Assembly (NCBI RefSeq): GCF_001428605.1
Contig: NZ_LMID01000014.1
Location: forward strand, 972 to 64,971
Direction: 5' to 3'
From: Sphingomonas sp. Root720
GTDB taxonomy: Bacteria; Pseudomonadota; Alphaproteobacteria; Sphingomonadales; Sphingomonadaceae
Length of the DNA stretch: 64,000 nucleotides
The first letter of the stretch is position 1. Each line of letters opens with the position of its first letter. The position numbers and the translations under genes were made by a program. Below, piece by piece: positions 47,335 to 54,943 of this stretch. The notes beneath the pieces were generated by a model. It ran no database searches and was not told where the DNA came from. It saw only the letters and a program-made list of their open reading frames with translations.

Positions 47335-47673
47335 ATGTTCGTCGCGGTCTATTGGTGGCGGGTTCATCCCGGCAAGGAGGAGCAGTTCATCCGCGCCTGG
47401 ACGCGCGGGACCGAATTGATCCGGGAAATCTACGGCAGCTACGGGTCGCGGCTCCACCGTGACGCCGACGGCCGCTTCGTCGGCTATGCCGAATGGCCCG
47501 ACGAGGCGACCTGGCGCTACGCCTTCGACCACAAGATGACCTATGAGGACCCCGAGACCCGCGAAGCCTTCGTCGACGCGGTGTGTGAGGTGCCGCCCGA
47601 CGCCGATCCCATCTTCACGATGACGGTGGTGAGCGACCGCCTGACGACCCGGATCGACCCCGCAACGGACTGA
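47335..47673 (+). CDS. Antibiotic biosynthesis monooxygenase-like (ABM) protein
   Basis: The product is 112 aa with the dimeric alpha/beta-barrel pattern: FVAVYWWRVHPGKEEQFIRAW strand-helix, then GSYGSRLHRD and a later helix-strand pair. Proteins of this fold include small monooxygenases and heme-handling proteins, but many are uncharacterised. No catalytic residue can be singled out. GGGGGAGAAGGAG lies just upstream of ATG 47335; GTG at 47305 is a longer alternative. It stands alone between ligD and an SDR gene. Confidence 0.6.
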   Translation: MFVAVYWWRVHPGKEEQFIRAWTRGTELIREIYGSYGSRLHRDADGRFVGYAEWPDEATWRYAFDHKMTYEDPETREAFVDAVCEVPPDADPIFTMTVVSDRLTTRIDPATD

Positions 47674-47716
47674 ACCGGCGGAGCCTCCTTTCGTTGGAGT
47701 GCGAAAGGAGACAGCC

Positions 47717-48571
47717 ATGACCGACCAGCAGCAGCCGATGATCCACGAGGACGGGCTCCCGGGCCACGAAAGCACCCTCGAGCCCAAGCCGGAATGGGCG
47801 CCGCGCTATCCCGGTTCGGGACGGCTGGACGGCAAGGTGGCGCTGATCACCGGCGCCGACAGCGGCATCGGCCGTGCCGTCGCCGCGCTGTATGCGCGCG
47901 AGGGCGCCGACGTCGCCATCCTCTATCTGTGCGAGCACGACGATGCCGCCAAGACCGCGGAGATCGTCGGCCGCGAAGGCCGCAAGGCGATCGCCATCGC
48001 GGGCGACGTCGGGGACAAGGACTTCTGCGACCGCGCCGTGGCGGAGGTGATCGACAAGCTCGGGCGGCTCGACATCCTGGTCAACAACGCTGGCGAGCAG
48101 CATCCCGACAAGGACATCACCGACATCAGCGAGGAGCAGCTGCGCCGCACCTTCCAGACCAACATCTTCGGGATGTTCTTCCTGACCCAGGCGGCACGGC
48201 CGCATCTCCGCAAAGGGGCCGCGATCGTCAATTGCACGTCGGTGACGATGTATCAGGGCAGCAAGGAACTGCTCGACTATTCGAGCACCAAGGGCGCGAT
48301 CACGGCGTTCACGCGGTCGCTGTCCGAAAATCTGGTGGGCGAGGGGGTCAGGGTCAACGCGGTGGCGCCCGGGCCGATCTGGACCCCGCTCAATCCGTCC
48401 GGCGGCGCCAGCAAGGAGAAGCTGGAGCATTTCGGGGAGAGCACGCCGATGGGTCGTCCCGGCCAGCCCAACGAGGTCGCGCCGTCCTTCCTGTTCCTGG
48501 CCTGCGAGGATTCGAGTTACATGTCGGGCCAGGTTCTCCACCCGAACGGCGGAACCATCGTGAACGGGTAG
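47717..48571 (+). CDS. SDR oxidoreductase with N-terminal extension (YhdG/glucose-dehydrogenase-like)
   Basis: The product is 284 aa. A 35-residue polar N-terminal extension (GHESTLEPKPEWAPRY) precedes a classical SDR: TGADSGIG, NNAGEQ, catalytic Ser in CTS and Tyr/Lys in YSSTK, then GPIWTPLNP. Such SDRs in alphaproteobacteria are often general-stress genes. AAAGGAG precedes ATG 47717. It is followed by a hairpin (48595-48612). Confidence 0.78.
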   Translation: MTDQQQPMIHEDGLPGHESTLEPKPEWAPRYPGSGRLDGKVALITGADSGIGRAVAALYAREGADVAILYLCEHDDAAKTAEIVGREGRKAIAIAGDVGDKDFCDRAVAEVIDKLGRLDILVNNAGEQHPDKDITDISEEQLRRTFQTNIFGMFFLTQAARPHLRKGAAIVNCTSVTMYQGSKELLDYSSTKGAITAFTRSLSENLVGEGVRVNAVAPGPIWTPLNPSGGASKEKLEHFGESTPMGRPGQPNEVAPSFLFLACEDSSYMSGQVLHPNGGTIVNG

Positions 48572-48594
48572 GGCGGTTCGCTATCGTTTGCGCC

Positions 48595-48612
48595 GGAGCC
48601 CGTCAGGGCTCC
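48595..48612 (+). terminator. Hairpin after the SDR gene
   Basis: GGAGCCC (48595-48601) and GGGCTCC (48606-48612) pair around a GTCA loop, 24 bp after the stop. No T-run follows. Confidence 0.45.
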
Positions 48613-48705
48613 GCAAGCGCGAACGCGCGCCCGAGCTTATGCGAGGATAGAAGGTCACGGATGTGACCGCCGGCGCTTGAGGCCAGACAATAAGGCGTAA
48701 CGAAA

Positions 48706-48731
48706 ATGGGCGCCCCCGAAGGGACGCCCAT
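48706..48731 (-). terminator. Intrinsic terminator for the small lipoprotein gene
   Basis: On the minus strand the arms ATGGGCG and CGCCCAT (plus positions 48725-48731 and 48706-48712) enclose CCC-TTCG-GGG, a UUCG-type tetraloop, and a TTTT run follows. A second hairpin, TGGCTCC/GGAGCCA at 48747-48764, lies closer to the stop codon. Confidence 0.65.
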
Positions 48732-48769
48732 CTCGTTCGGCAATCGTGGCTCCGTAGGGAGCCAGGCGA

Positions 48770-49003
48770 TTACTTCGAATCCTTGACCGCGTCGGAAGCG
48801 TTCTCGGCCGCATCGGCGGCGTTCTCGAGCGCGCTCTCGGTCGCTTCGTTGGTGGCGTAGTCGGCCGCGTTCTCAAGCGCCTCGGCCTGGTTGTCCAGGG
48901 CCGCAGCGGCGTTGTCGGCGGCGTTCTCAGCCGGGGTTTGCTTGTTGCAGGCGGCCAGGGCCAACAGGCCGGCAGCGACGAAAACGAGGCTCAGCTTCTT
49001 CAT
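48770..49003 (-). CDS. Small Ala/Asn/Glu-rich lipoprotein
   Basis: The product is 77 aa. A lipoprotein signal with lipobox LAAC (Cys about 21) is followed by a low-complexity helix-forming tail rich in Ala, Glu, Asn and Asp (NAADNAAAALDNQAEAL). It resembles entericidin-like and Lpp-like small lipoproteins of sphingomonads, which tether or fill the envelope. GGGAG precedes the start on the minus strand. Followed by a clear terminator, so monocistronic. Confidence 0.65.
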   Translation of the reverse strand: MKKLSLVFVAAGLLALAACNKQTPAENAADNAAAALDNQAEALENAADYATNEATESALENAADAAENASDAVKDSK

Positions 49004-49218
49004 TCGAGCAGCTCCCAAAGCATATTATCGGCCCGGCTCGAACGCCGTTCCTCTCGCTGACATAACGTTGATGAGGGTAGCGTCAACGGAAAATCGACAT
49101 GAATCGAAGGCTTAAGCGCGGCTCGGCCACGGTTCGCCGCAACCGTTCAGCGCTGATTAACCGCCGTGCGGGCCGCCGAAAACGGGGATTGTTGCGGCGC
49201 CGTCGCGCCACGGCAAAG

Positions 49219-49632
49219 CTACTGCGGAATCGATTCCGCCAAGGACAGCTGGTCGAGAATTTTCGCCGTCTCGTCGCGCACCGAGAGCATTACGCCGCGC
49301 AGGCGGCATTCTGCCTCGTCGATGCAATGATCGCAAGGCGCATAGGCGAGCCGCGCGGCGCAGGGCACCAGCGCCAGCGATCCCCGGGTGGCGCGGACGA
49401 TGTCGCCATAGGTGATCTCGGTCGGCGCACGCGCCAGCCAGTAGCCGCCTTCCTTGCCGCGCATCGTCTCCACGAAGCCGGCGCGCTTCATCTCCGACAG
49501 GATCACCGTCAGGAACTTGGCCGGGATATTCTGCCGCTCCGCGATCTCGGCAAGCTGGATCGGCCCCTGCCCATGATGGTCGGCGAGATGAAGCAGTGCG
49601 CGGATCGCATATCGGGTTCGTTGGGAAAGCAC
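49219..49632 (-). CDS. Rrf2-family regulator with Cys cluster
   Basis: The product is 137 aa starting at GTG (LSQRTRYAIRALLHLADHH, the usual Rrf2 opening). The winged HTH is QLAEIAERQNIPAKFLTVILSEM with wing MRGKEGGYWLAR. A Cys group (PCAARLAYAPCDHCIDEAEC) is where Rrf2 proteins such as IscR and NsrR bind an Fe-S cluster, so it may sense iron-sulfur status or nitrosative stress. AAGG lies 7 bases before GTG 49632. It stands alone; the divergent side is a tRNA. Confidence 0.75.
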   Translation of the reverse strand: MLSQRTRYAIRALLHLADHHGQGPIQLAEIAERQNIPAKFLTVILSEMKRAGFVETMRGKEGGYWLARAPTEITYGDIVRATRGSLALVPCAARLAYAPCDHCIDEAECRLRGVMLSVRDETAKILDQLSLAESIPQ

Positions 49633-49774
49633 GGATCGGCCTTTAAGGAGCTTACGCTGGTGTAGGCAAACCATATAATAATGAAAGAGTAGAGTTAGTA
49701 GACAATGATGCCCGCTTGCGTCGCACGGGCCGTTTCCCTATGGAGCGCCATCGCGACGCCAAGCGGCGTCTGTG

Positions 49775-49851
49775 GCGATCGTAGCTCAATTGGTTAGAGC
49801 GCCGGTTTGTGGTACCGGAGGTTGCGGGTTCAATCCCCGTCGATCGCCCCA
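49775..49851 (+). tRNA. tRNA-His (GTG anticodon)
   Basis: The cloverleaf folds: acceptor GCGATCG/CGATCGC with U8-A9 following, D-arm GCTC/GAGC, anticodon arm CCGGT-TTGTGGT-ACCGG (anticodon GTG), T-arm GCGGG-TTCAATC-CCCGT. The G at 49774 supplies the histidine-specific G-1 opposite C73, and CCA is encoded at 49849-49851. It is the attachment target of the small island downstream. Confidence 0.93.
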
Positions 49852-50092
49852 TTATCTCATTGATAATTCGCCATTTTATGATTTGGTGAAGCCGTTGTTC
49901 CTCACCCCTTTTCTGTTCAAGTGAACAGATGCAGGCGCACCAGCGTGCGTCACCGGCGCTCCCCAGTTCAAATGCTCGCAGTCTTGGTCCGATGGGTCAC
50001 TTGAGCGGCTCGGGATGAGCCCATGTGGTTAGCCCCGCATCGACTCTTTGATCAGTCCGATGGATAACGTCCCCGTTCGCTTGGGGGCAGTT

Positions 50093-50734
50093 ATGGAATT
50101 TCTTGCGAAGCTACTGGATGTCCTGCGAAACGTTCCTCTGTGGCTGACCGGCTCCGTCGCTAGCGCATGTCTGTTCATCCTATACGGCCCAACCGTTCAC
50201 GGCTTACCGGTAGAAGCAGCAAGAGCCTGGCCTTTCTTCGGCGTCGTGACTGTATTTGCGATCGCCTTCACGATTGGCCAATTGGTTGCGATTATATGCC
50301 GGGCGGCGATTGATCGCTGGAAAGGGCGACAGGGCTCCGTACTCACGATGGTGTGCGATGAGCGCCGCAACTTTTCATTCTGGGCCGCCACAAAAAAACC
50401 TGACGGCTCCGCCACAACGCAAATTCATCTCCGATTATCCGTCCATAACGCAGGGACGAAATTCGCTCGGATCGTCAAAGTCTCGATACGGCGACCCATG
50501 TTCATAACGGAAGCTCAGGTTCTTTCGATTATGTTTCAAGCTCCGACACAGATTGGCGGTCACACATATGACAGCAAGGGGTATCTGTTTTCGGGACAAT
50601 CCGCCGACTGCAATATTGATGCGATCATCGGCCGCAATCTTGGGCGGAAAAACAAGCCGTTGAGGGTGAGGTTCGATCTCATTGACGAGAAAGCGAAGGC
50701 GCATCGGGTGACAGCGACATTGCTACCCAACTGA
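50093..50734 (+). CDS. Two-helix membrane protein, possibly superinfection exclusion B-like
   Basis: The product is 213 aa with two N-terminal hydrophobic helices (LWLTGSVASACLFILYG and FFGVVTVFAIAFTIGQLVAII) followed by a soluble domain of about 130 residues (FWAATKKPDGSATTQIHLRLSVHNAG; beta-rich). The short amphipathic start (LAKLLDVLRNVPLWL) and two-helix layout recall SieB superinfection-exclusion proteins, from memory and with low certainty. GGGGGCA precedes ATG 50093; in-frame starts at 50060 (ATG) and 50048 (TTG) are alternatives. Low GC supports acquisition by transfer. Confidence 0.5.
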   Translation: MEFLAKLLDVLRNVPLWLTGSVASACLFILYGPTVHGLPVEAARAWPFFGVVTVFAIAFTIGQLVAIICRAAIDRWKGRQGSVLTMVCDERRNFSFWAATKKPDGSATTQIHLRLSVHNAGTKFARIVKVSIRRPMFITEAQVLSIMFQAPTQIGGHTYDSKGYLFSGQSADCNIDAIIGRNLGRKNKPLRVRFDLIDEKAKAHRVTATLLPN

Positions 50735-50775
50735 GTGCGTTTCAAGGATGCCTAGGCTAACACAGGGGGTGGACG

Positions 50776-51210
50776 TTGAGGTTAAATAAGTCGACGGGCG
50801 ATGCTCTGCTTCGGGTGGCACTTCGAGCGCTTCCCCTTATTCCAGCGCCTGAAATGTACGACCTGATTAGATCAGTCGGAAAATCAGAGAGGGATCTGGA
50901 TAGGGAAATCAGAGATGCCTTCGACGCTCTATCGAGATCATCGAACTTGGTGGATGATCTCGGCGTTGTCCTAAGAGAACGGGAGCAAAAGCTTCTAATT
51001 TTGCGAAAGGAATATGAGCGAATTTCCGAGTTGTCGAAAATGACGCAAGCCCAAGCAGATGCAGTTTCCAAATCGCTTGAGTTGGCACTAGGGCGGTCTG
51101 CAAGAAGGGAGCGCCTGATCGCCTTTGGGATCAACATTATTACGGGCTTGATAATTTTTGTCGTCGGCGTTTACGCCTCCGATTGGATCAAGGGTCTAGT
51201 TGGGGCTTAG
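50776..51210 (+). CDS. Coiled-coil protein with C-terminal membrane anchor, island gene
   Basis: The product is 144 aa. Residues 20-100 are helical and charged (REIRDAFDALSRSSNLVDDL and LREREQKLLILRKEYERISEL), probably a coiled coil; a single C-terminal hydrophobic helix (LIAFGINIITGLIIFVVGVY) would anchor it. TTG 50776 is the start, with GGGGG 7 bases upstream. It follows the previous island gene by 41 bp, so the two are probably co-transcribed. I do not recognise the family; lower GC than neighbours. Confidence 0.55.
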   Translation: MRLNKSTGDALLRVALRALPLIPAPEMYDLIRSVGKSERDLDREIRDAFDALSRSSNLVDDLGVVLREREQKLLILRKEYERISELSKMTQAQADAVSKSLELALGRSARRERLIAFGINIITGLIIFVVGVYASDWIKGLVGA

Positions 51211-51345
51211 GCAAAAGCCAAACCGGTGCTCCTCGGTTCAGGGTGAACAGAGAAGCCGTTATTTGAATCGATAACGGCCGATCAGGCGGTATAATGGAGC
51301 TAGAAAAACCTAGAAAAACAATTCGGCTCGGTATAAGCCGCTGCA

Positions 51346-51388
51346 TTGTGGTACCGGAAGTCACGGGTTAATCCCCGTCGATCGCCCC
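51346..51388 (+). repeat. Degraded copy of the tRNA-His 3' half (attR-like)
   Basis: The 43-bp stretch TTGTGGTACCGGA to CGATCGCCCC copies tRNA positions 49807-49850 with three substitutions and one deleted base. It lacks the acceptor 5' strand and D-arm, so it is not a tRNA gene. This is the far boundary of the island. Confidence 0.75.
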
Positions 51389-51473
51389 TTTTCCTTACCC
51401 TGCGATTCCGGGCTGGCATTCGCCGTAGAATAATATTATTGCGCATTCGTGTAATCAAATTGCGCGAGGCGAT

Positions 51474-52523
51474 ATGACCGCTCCCTGGACCTACCCCGAT
51501 TTCGACGACCATGAAGGCGTCCACCTGTTCCGCGACGCCGCCTCCGGCCTCACGGCGGTGATCGCGCTTCATTCGACGCATCTCGGGCCGGGTGCGGGCG
51601 GCACGCGCTTCTGGCATTATGCGGATCCGGCCGAGGCGATCACCGACGCGTTGCGCCTGTCGCGCGGCATGAGCTTCAAGAATGCGATGGCGGGCCTGCC
51701 GATGGGCGGCGGCAAGGCGGTCGTCCTGGCCGATTCGCTGCGGACCAAGACGCCCGAGCTGCTGGCCGCCTTCGGCCGCGCCGTCGATTCGCTCGGCGGC
51801 CGCTACATCACCGCCGAGGATGTCGGCATGAGCGACGCCGACATGGTCGCGATCTCGAAGGAGACGCGCCATGTGTCGGGGCTGCCGGTGGCGGCGGGCA
51901 GCGCGGGCGGCGATCCGGGACCGACCACCGCCAAGGGGGTCTATCTGGGCGTCCGCGCGGCGATCGCCCGCGCGCTCGGCAAGGCCGACCCGGCCGGCGT
52001 CCATGTCGCGGTCCAGGGCGTCGGCAGCGTCGGCGGCGGGCTTGCCCGCCTGCTCGCCAGGGACGGCGTGAAGCTGACCCTCGCCGATGTCGACGCGCGC
52101 CGCGCCAGGGCGCTGGCCGACGAGCTGGGTGCGACGGCGGTCGCATCGAGCGAGATCATGACGGTCGCCGCCGACGTGCTGAGCCCCTGCGCGCTCGGCG
52201 CGGTCCTCGACGAGCGCTCGATCGCGGCGCTGCAGGTCGGCGTCGTGGCGGGCGGGGCCAACAACCAGCTGGCCACGCCGGCGGACGCCGACCGCATCCA
52301 TGCGCGCGGCATCCTCTATGCGCCCGACTATGTGATCAACGCCGGCGGCATCATCAACGTCGCGCTCGAATATCTCGGCCAGGGCGACCGCGCCGAGGTC
52401 GAGGCGCGGGTGACGAAGATTCCCGAGCGGCTCGAGCAGATCTGGGCCGAGAGCGCCGCCACCGGCGTGCCCGCGGCGGTCGTCGCCGATCGCATGGCGA
52501 TGCGGCTGATCGGCCGGGGCTGA
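51474..52523 (+). CDS. Leu/Phe/Val-type amino-acid dehydrogenase
   Basis: The product is 349 aa of the Glu/Leu/Phe/Val dehydrogenase superfamily. The catalytic Lys is in GLPMGGGKAVV; GPTTAKGVYLG and the Rossmann motif VQGVGSVGGGLARLL follow, then GGANNQL and the YVINAGGIINV C-terminal motif. It is the size of leucine dehydrogenase (about 350 aa). It reversibly deaminates branched-chain or aromatic amino acids with NAD+. It stands just right of the island boundary, with GAGGCG a few bases before the ATG. Confidence 0.82.
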   Translation: MTAPWTYPDFDDHEGVHLFRDAASGLTAVIALHSTHLGPGAGGTRFWHYADPAEAITDALRLSRGMSFKNAMAGLPMGGGKAVVLADSLRTKTPELLAAFGRAVDSLGGRYITAEDVGMSDADMVAISKETRHVSGLPVAAGSAGGDPGPTTAKGVYLGVRAAIARALGKADPAGVHVAVQGVGSVGGGLARLLARDGVKLTLADVDARRARALADELGATAVASSEIMTVAADVLSPCALGAVLDERSIAALQVGVVAGGANNQLATPADADRIHARGILYAPDYVINAGGIINVALEYLGQGDRAEVEARVTKIPERLEQIWAESAATGVPAAVVADRMAMRLIGRG

Positions 52524-52548
52524 GGCCGCCGTCGCGGCGGCGCCCTCC

Positions 52549-52581
52549 TCGATCGCTCTATTCGATCGCTCTATTCGATCG
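52549..52581. repeat. 13-bp tandem repeat at the EamA 3' end
   Basis: TCGATCGCTCTAT occurs at 52549-52561 and 52562-52574, followed by a partial TCGATCG (52575-52581). The stop codon (TAG, minus strand) of the exporter gene lies in it. Confidence 0.8.
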
Positions 52582-53485
52582 GGGGCGTCGCCGCGACCGC
52601 ATCCTTGTGCAGGCGATGCTCGCGCCACGCGGTGGTGAGGCCGCTGGCGACGATCAGCGCCGCGCCGAGAGCGGTGTTCAGCCCGGGCAGGGTCGACCAG
52701 ATCAGCCAGCCGAGCAGCGCCGCCCAGACGATCTGGGTATAATCGAACGGAGCGACGACCGAGACCGGCGCGACCTGCAGGGCGCGGGTCATCAGCAATT
52801 GCGCCGCCGCGCCGGTCACCCCGCCGAACACCAGCAGCGCCCAGGTCAGCGGCGGGTGGGGCGCGGCGTGGAAGATCATGCCGACGCCGCTGACCAGCGT
52901 GGCCGACAGGAAGAACCAGAAGACGATCGAGCCGTGGGTCTCGATGCCCGTCATCTCGCGGATGGTGACCGTTGCGGCGGCCGACGCCGCCGCGCCCGCC
53001 AGCGCATAGGCGATCCCCGCGAGCGGCAGGTCGGTGCCCGACGGGCTGGCGACGACGAACACGCCCAGGAAGCCGATGGCGACCGCCGCCCAACGGTGCG
53101 GGCCGACCTTCTCGTGGAGGATCAGCACCGACAGCAGCGTCGCGAAGGCCGGCGACGAGAAGCCGATCGTCACCGCGTCGGCGATCGGCAGCAGCATCAG
53201 CCCCTGATAGAGCATCGTCAGCGAGAACAGGCCGATCGCCGATCGAAGGAGATGCGCGCCGGGCCTCTTGGTGCGGACCGCGCCGATGCCGGGCCCCATG
53301 GCGAGCCATGCCAGCGTCACCGGCAATCCCACCGCCGATCGGAAGAAGACCAGCTCGACCAGGCCCGCGCCTTCCTCGCTCGCCCACTTCATCGCGGCGC
53401 TCATCAGCGCGAAGAAGAAGATCGCGGCGCAGCGCAGCAATATGCCCTGCAGGGCATGCGAGGAGCGGGGCGGCGAAGCGACCAT
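52571..53485 (-). CDS. EamA/DMT-family exporter
   Basis: The product is 304 aa with ten hydrophobic helices in two EamA repeats: ILLRCAAIFFFALMSAAMKWA to LLPIADAVTIGFSSPAFATL, and then IAYALAGAAASAAATVTIREM to VVAPFDYTQIVWAALLGWLIW. It probably exports amino acids or drugs. Start at 53485 (MVASPP) is chosen as it leaves a short N-terminus before helix 1; an ATG at 53566 gives 27 more residues. It is convergent with the dehydrogenase gene and divergent from ccmC. Confidence 0.75.
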   Translation of the reverse strand: MVASPPRSSHALQGILLRCAAIFFFALMSAAMKWASEEGAGLVELVFFRSAVGLPVTLAWLAMGPGIGAVRTKRPGAHLLRSAIGLFSLTMLYQGLMLLPIADAVTIGFSSPAFATLLSVLILHEKVGPHRWAAVAIGFLGVFVVASPSGTDLPLAGIAYALAGAAASAAATVTIREMTGIETHGSIVFWFFLSATLVSGVGMIFHAAPHPPLTWALLVFGGVTGAAAQLLMTRALQVAPVSVVAPFDYTQIVWAALLGWLIWSTLPGLNTALGAALIVASGLTTAWREHRLHKDAVAATPPIE

Positions 53486-53604
53486 GGCGGGTGGAGGCCA
53501 TGCGGCCGATCGGCCGGGCGCGCAAGCCATCTTCCCGCCATCGTCACCGAGCGCCATCGCGCCCATTGCGAACGGCGCGGGTACCCCTTATTCCCCGACC
53601 CGCC

Positions 53605-54321
53605 GTGCACATCTTCGCCAACCCCGCCCGCTTCCTGTCGATCGCGCGACCGCTCACCCCGTGGCTGGGCTGGGCGGGCCTGGTGCTGATCGCGGTCGGG
53701 CTTGTTTCGGGCCTGCTCCTGACCCCGCCCGACTATCTGCAGGGCGAAAGCGTGCGTATCATGTACGCCCATGTCCCGGCCGCATGGCTCGGCATGGCGG
53801 GGTGGAGCGGGATCGCGGTCGCCAGCCTGATGCAGCTGATCTGGCGCCATCCGCTGGCGGCGGTAGCGGCGCGCGCCATCGCGGTGCCGGGGGCGCTGTT
53901 CGCGGCGATCTGCCTGCTCACCGGCTCGATCTGGGGGCGCCCGACCTGGGGCACCTGGTGGGAATGGGACGGACGGCTGACGTCGATGCTCGTCCTCTTT
54001 TTCCTCTACATCGCCTATATCGCGCTGTCCTCGGCCGGCGCCGAGCGCGGCAGCAACGATCGTGTCTCGGCGATCTTCGGCGTCGTCGGCGCGGCGAACA
54101 TCCCGATCATCCACTATTCGGTCGAATGGTGGCGCACGCTCCACCAGGGCCAGAGCATCGGCCTCGGCGGTTCGAAGATCGACGGCTCGATCTTGTGGCC
54201 GCTGCCGCTCACCACGCTCGGCTTCACCCTGCTCTTCGCGGCGATCGTGCTGATGCGGATGCGGGCGATGCTGGCCGAGGCGAAGGTCGAGGCAAGGCTC
54301 AAACGAATGGCGTCCGAATGA
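53605..54321 (+). CDS. ccmC: Heme exporter CcmC
   Basis: The product is 238 aa, six helices. The heme-handling signature has WGTWWEWDGRLTS, and the periplasmic His residues in YAHVPAAW and HYSVEWW hold heme for CcmE loading. GTG 53605 is the start; no ATG precedes the first helix in frame closely. First gene of a seven-gene operon ccmC-ccmI; its stop overlaps ccmD. ccmAB are not in the window and must lie elsewhere. Confidence 0.9.
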   Translation: MHIFANPARFLSIARPLTPWLGWAGLVLIAVGLVSGLLLTPPDYLQGESVRIMYAHVPAAWLGMAGWSGIAVASLMQLIWRHPLAAVAARAIAVPGALFAAICLLTGSIWGRPTWGTWWEWDGRLTSMLVLFFLYIAYIALSSAGAERGSNDRVSAIFGVVGAANIPIIHYSVEWWRTLHQGQSIGLGGSKIDGSILWPLPLTTLGFTLLFAAIVLMRMRAMLAEAKVEARLKRMASE

Positions 54322-54449
54322 ACCACTGGCCTTTCATCGTCGCGGCCTATGCGATCACCATCATCGGCACGGCGGGGGTGCTCGTCGCCAGCTTCGTGCG
54401 GATGCGCCGTGCAGAGCGACGCGCCGACTCCCTCGGCAGGCGCGACTGA
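54318..54449 (+). CDS. ccmD: Heme exporter subunit CcmD
   Basis: The product is only 43 aa, a single membrane helix (FIVAAYAITIIGTAGVLVASF) followed by a basic RMRRAERR cytoplasmic tail, the standard CcmD form. It lies between ccmC and ccmE with 4-bp and 1-bp overlaps. It stabilises CcmC-CcmE interaction and helps release holo-CcmE. Confidence 0.85.
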   Translation: MNHWPFIVAAYAITIIGTAGVLVASFVRMRRAERRADSLGRRD

Positions 54450-54943
54450 TGGCGATCAAGGCGAAGAACCAGCGGCTGGTCCTGGCGTTGCTCGCGGTCG
54501 TCGCGATCGTCGGCGCGGCGCTGCTCGCCATGTCGGCGCTCAAGGACCAGGCCGCCTATTTCTACACGCCGGCCGATGCGAAGCGCGACCATGTCGAGCC
54601 GGGCAGGGCGGTGCGGCTGGGCGGGATGGTGCAGAAGGGCTCGATCGAGCGGCAGCCCGACGGCGTCACCATCCGCTTCGTCGTCACCGACAATGTCGAC
54701 ACCGTGCCGGTGCGCTTCACCGGAATCGTGCCGGACCTGTTCAAGGAAGATTCGGGCGTGGTGGCGGAAGGCAGCTTCCAGCCCGACGGCAGCTTCCTGG
54801 CGACCAACATCCTCGCCAAGCATGACGAGCGCTACATGCCGCCGCAGGTGGCGGGCGAGATGCACAAGACGGAGAGCCTGGAGCGGGAGGACGGGCCCAA
54901 AATGGGGCAGCCGACCGGCGACCAGCGAAAGGGGACCAAGTGA
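54449..54943 (+). CDS. ccmE: Heme chaperone CcmE
   Basis: The product is 164 aa: one N-terminal membrane anchor (LVLALLAVVAIVGAALLAM), an OB-fold domain and the heme-binding His in LAKHDERYMP (HxxxY type). The C-terminal acidic/Lys tail is flexible. It receives heme from CcmC and gives it to CcmF. ATG overlaps ccmD stop (TGATG). Confidence 0.9.
   Translation: MAIKAKNQRLVLALLAVVAIVGAALLAMSALKDQAAYFYTPADAKRDHVEPGRAVRLGGMVQKGSIERQPDGVTIRFVVTDNVDTVPVRFTGIVPDLFKEDSGVVAEGSFQPDGSFLATNILAKHDERYMPPQVAGEMHKTESLEREDGPKMGQPTGDQRKGTK

Larger units (their letters stand above)
49807..51388 (+). mobile_element. Small tRNA-His-associated island remnant (about 1.5 kb)
   Basis: The segment runs from the 3' half of tRNA-His (from 49807) to a degraded repeat of that half ending at 51388. 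Between them the base composition is clearly lower in GC than the rest of the window, and the two genes are unrelated to neighbours. No integrase gene is present, so it is either the decayed end of a larger integrative element or a satellite-type insert mobilised by another element. Confidence 0.6.

Noticed and set aside
51346-51388. Second tRNA-His gene
   Set aside because: Only the 3' half is present, with substitutions and a deletion in the T-loop; no 5' acceptor strand or D-arm.
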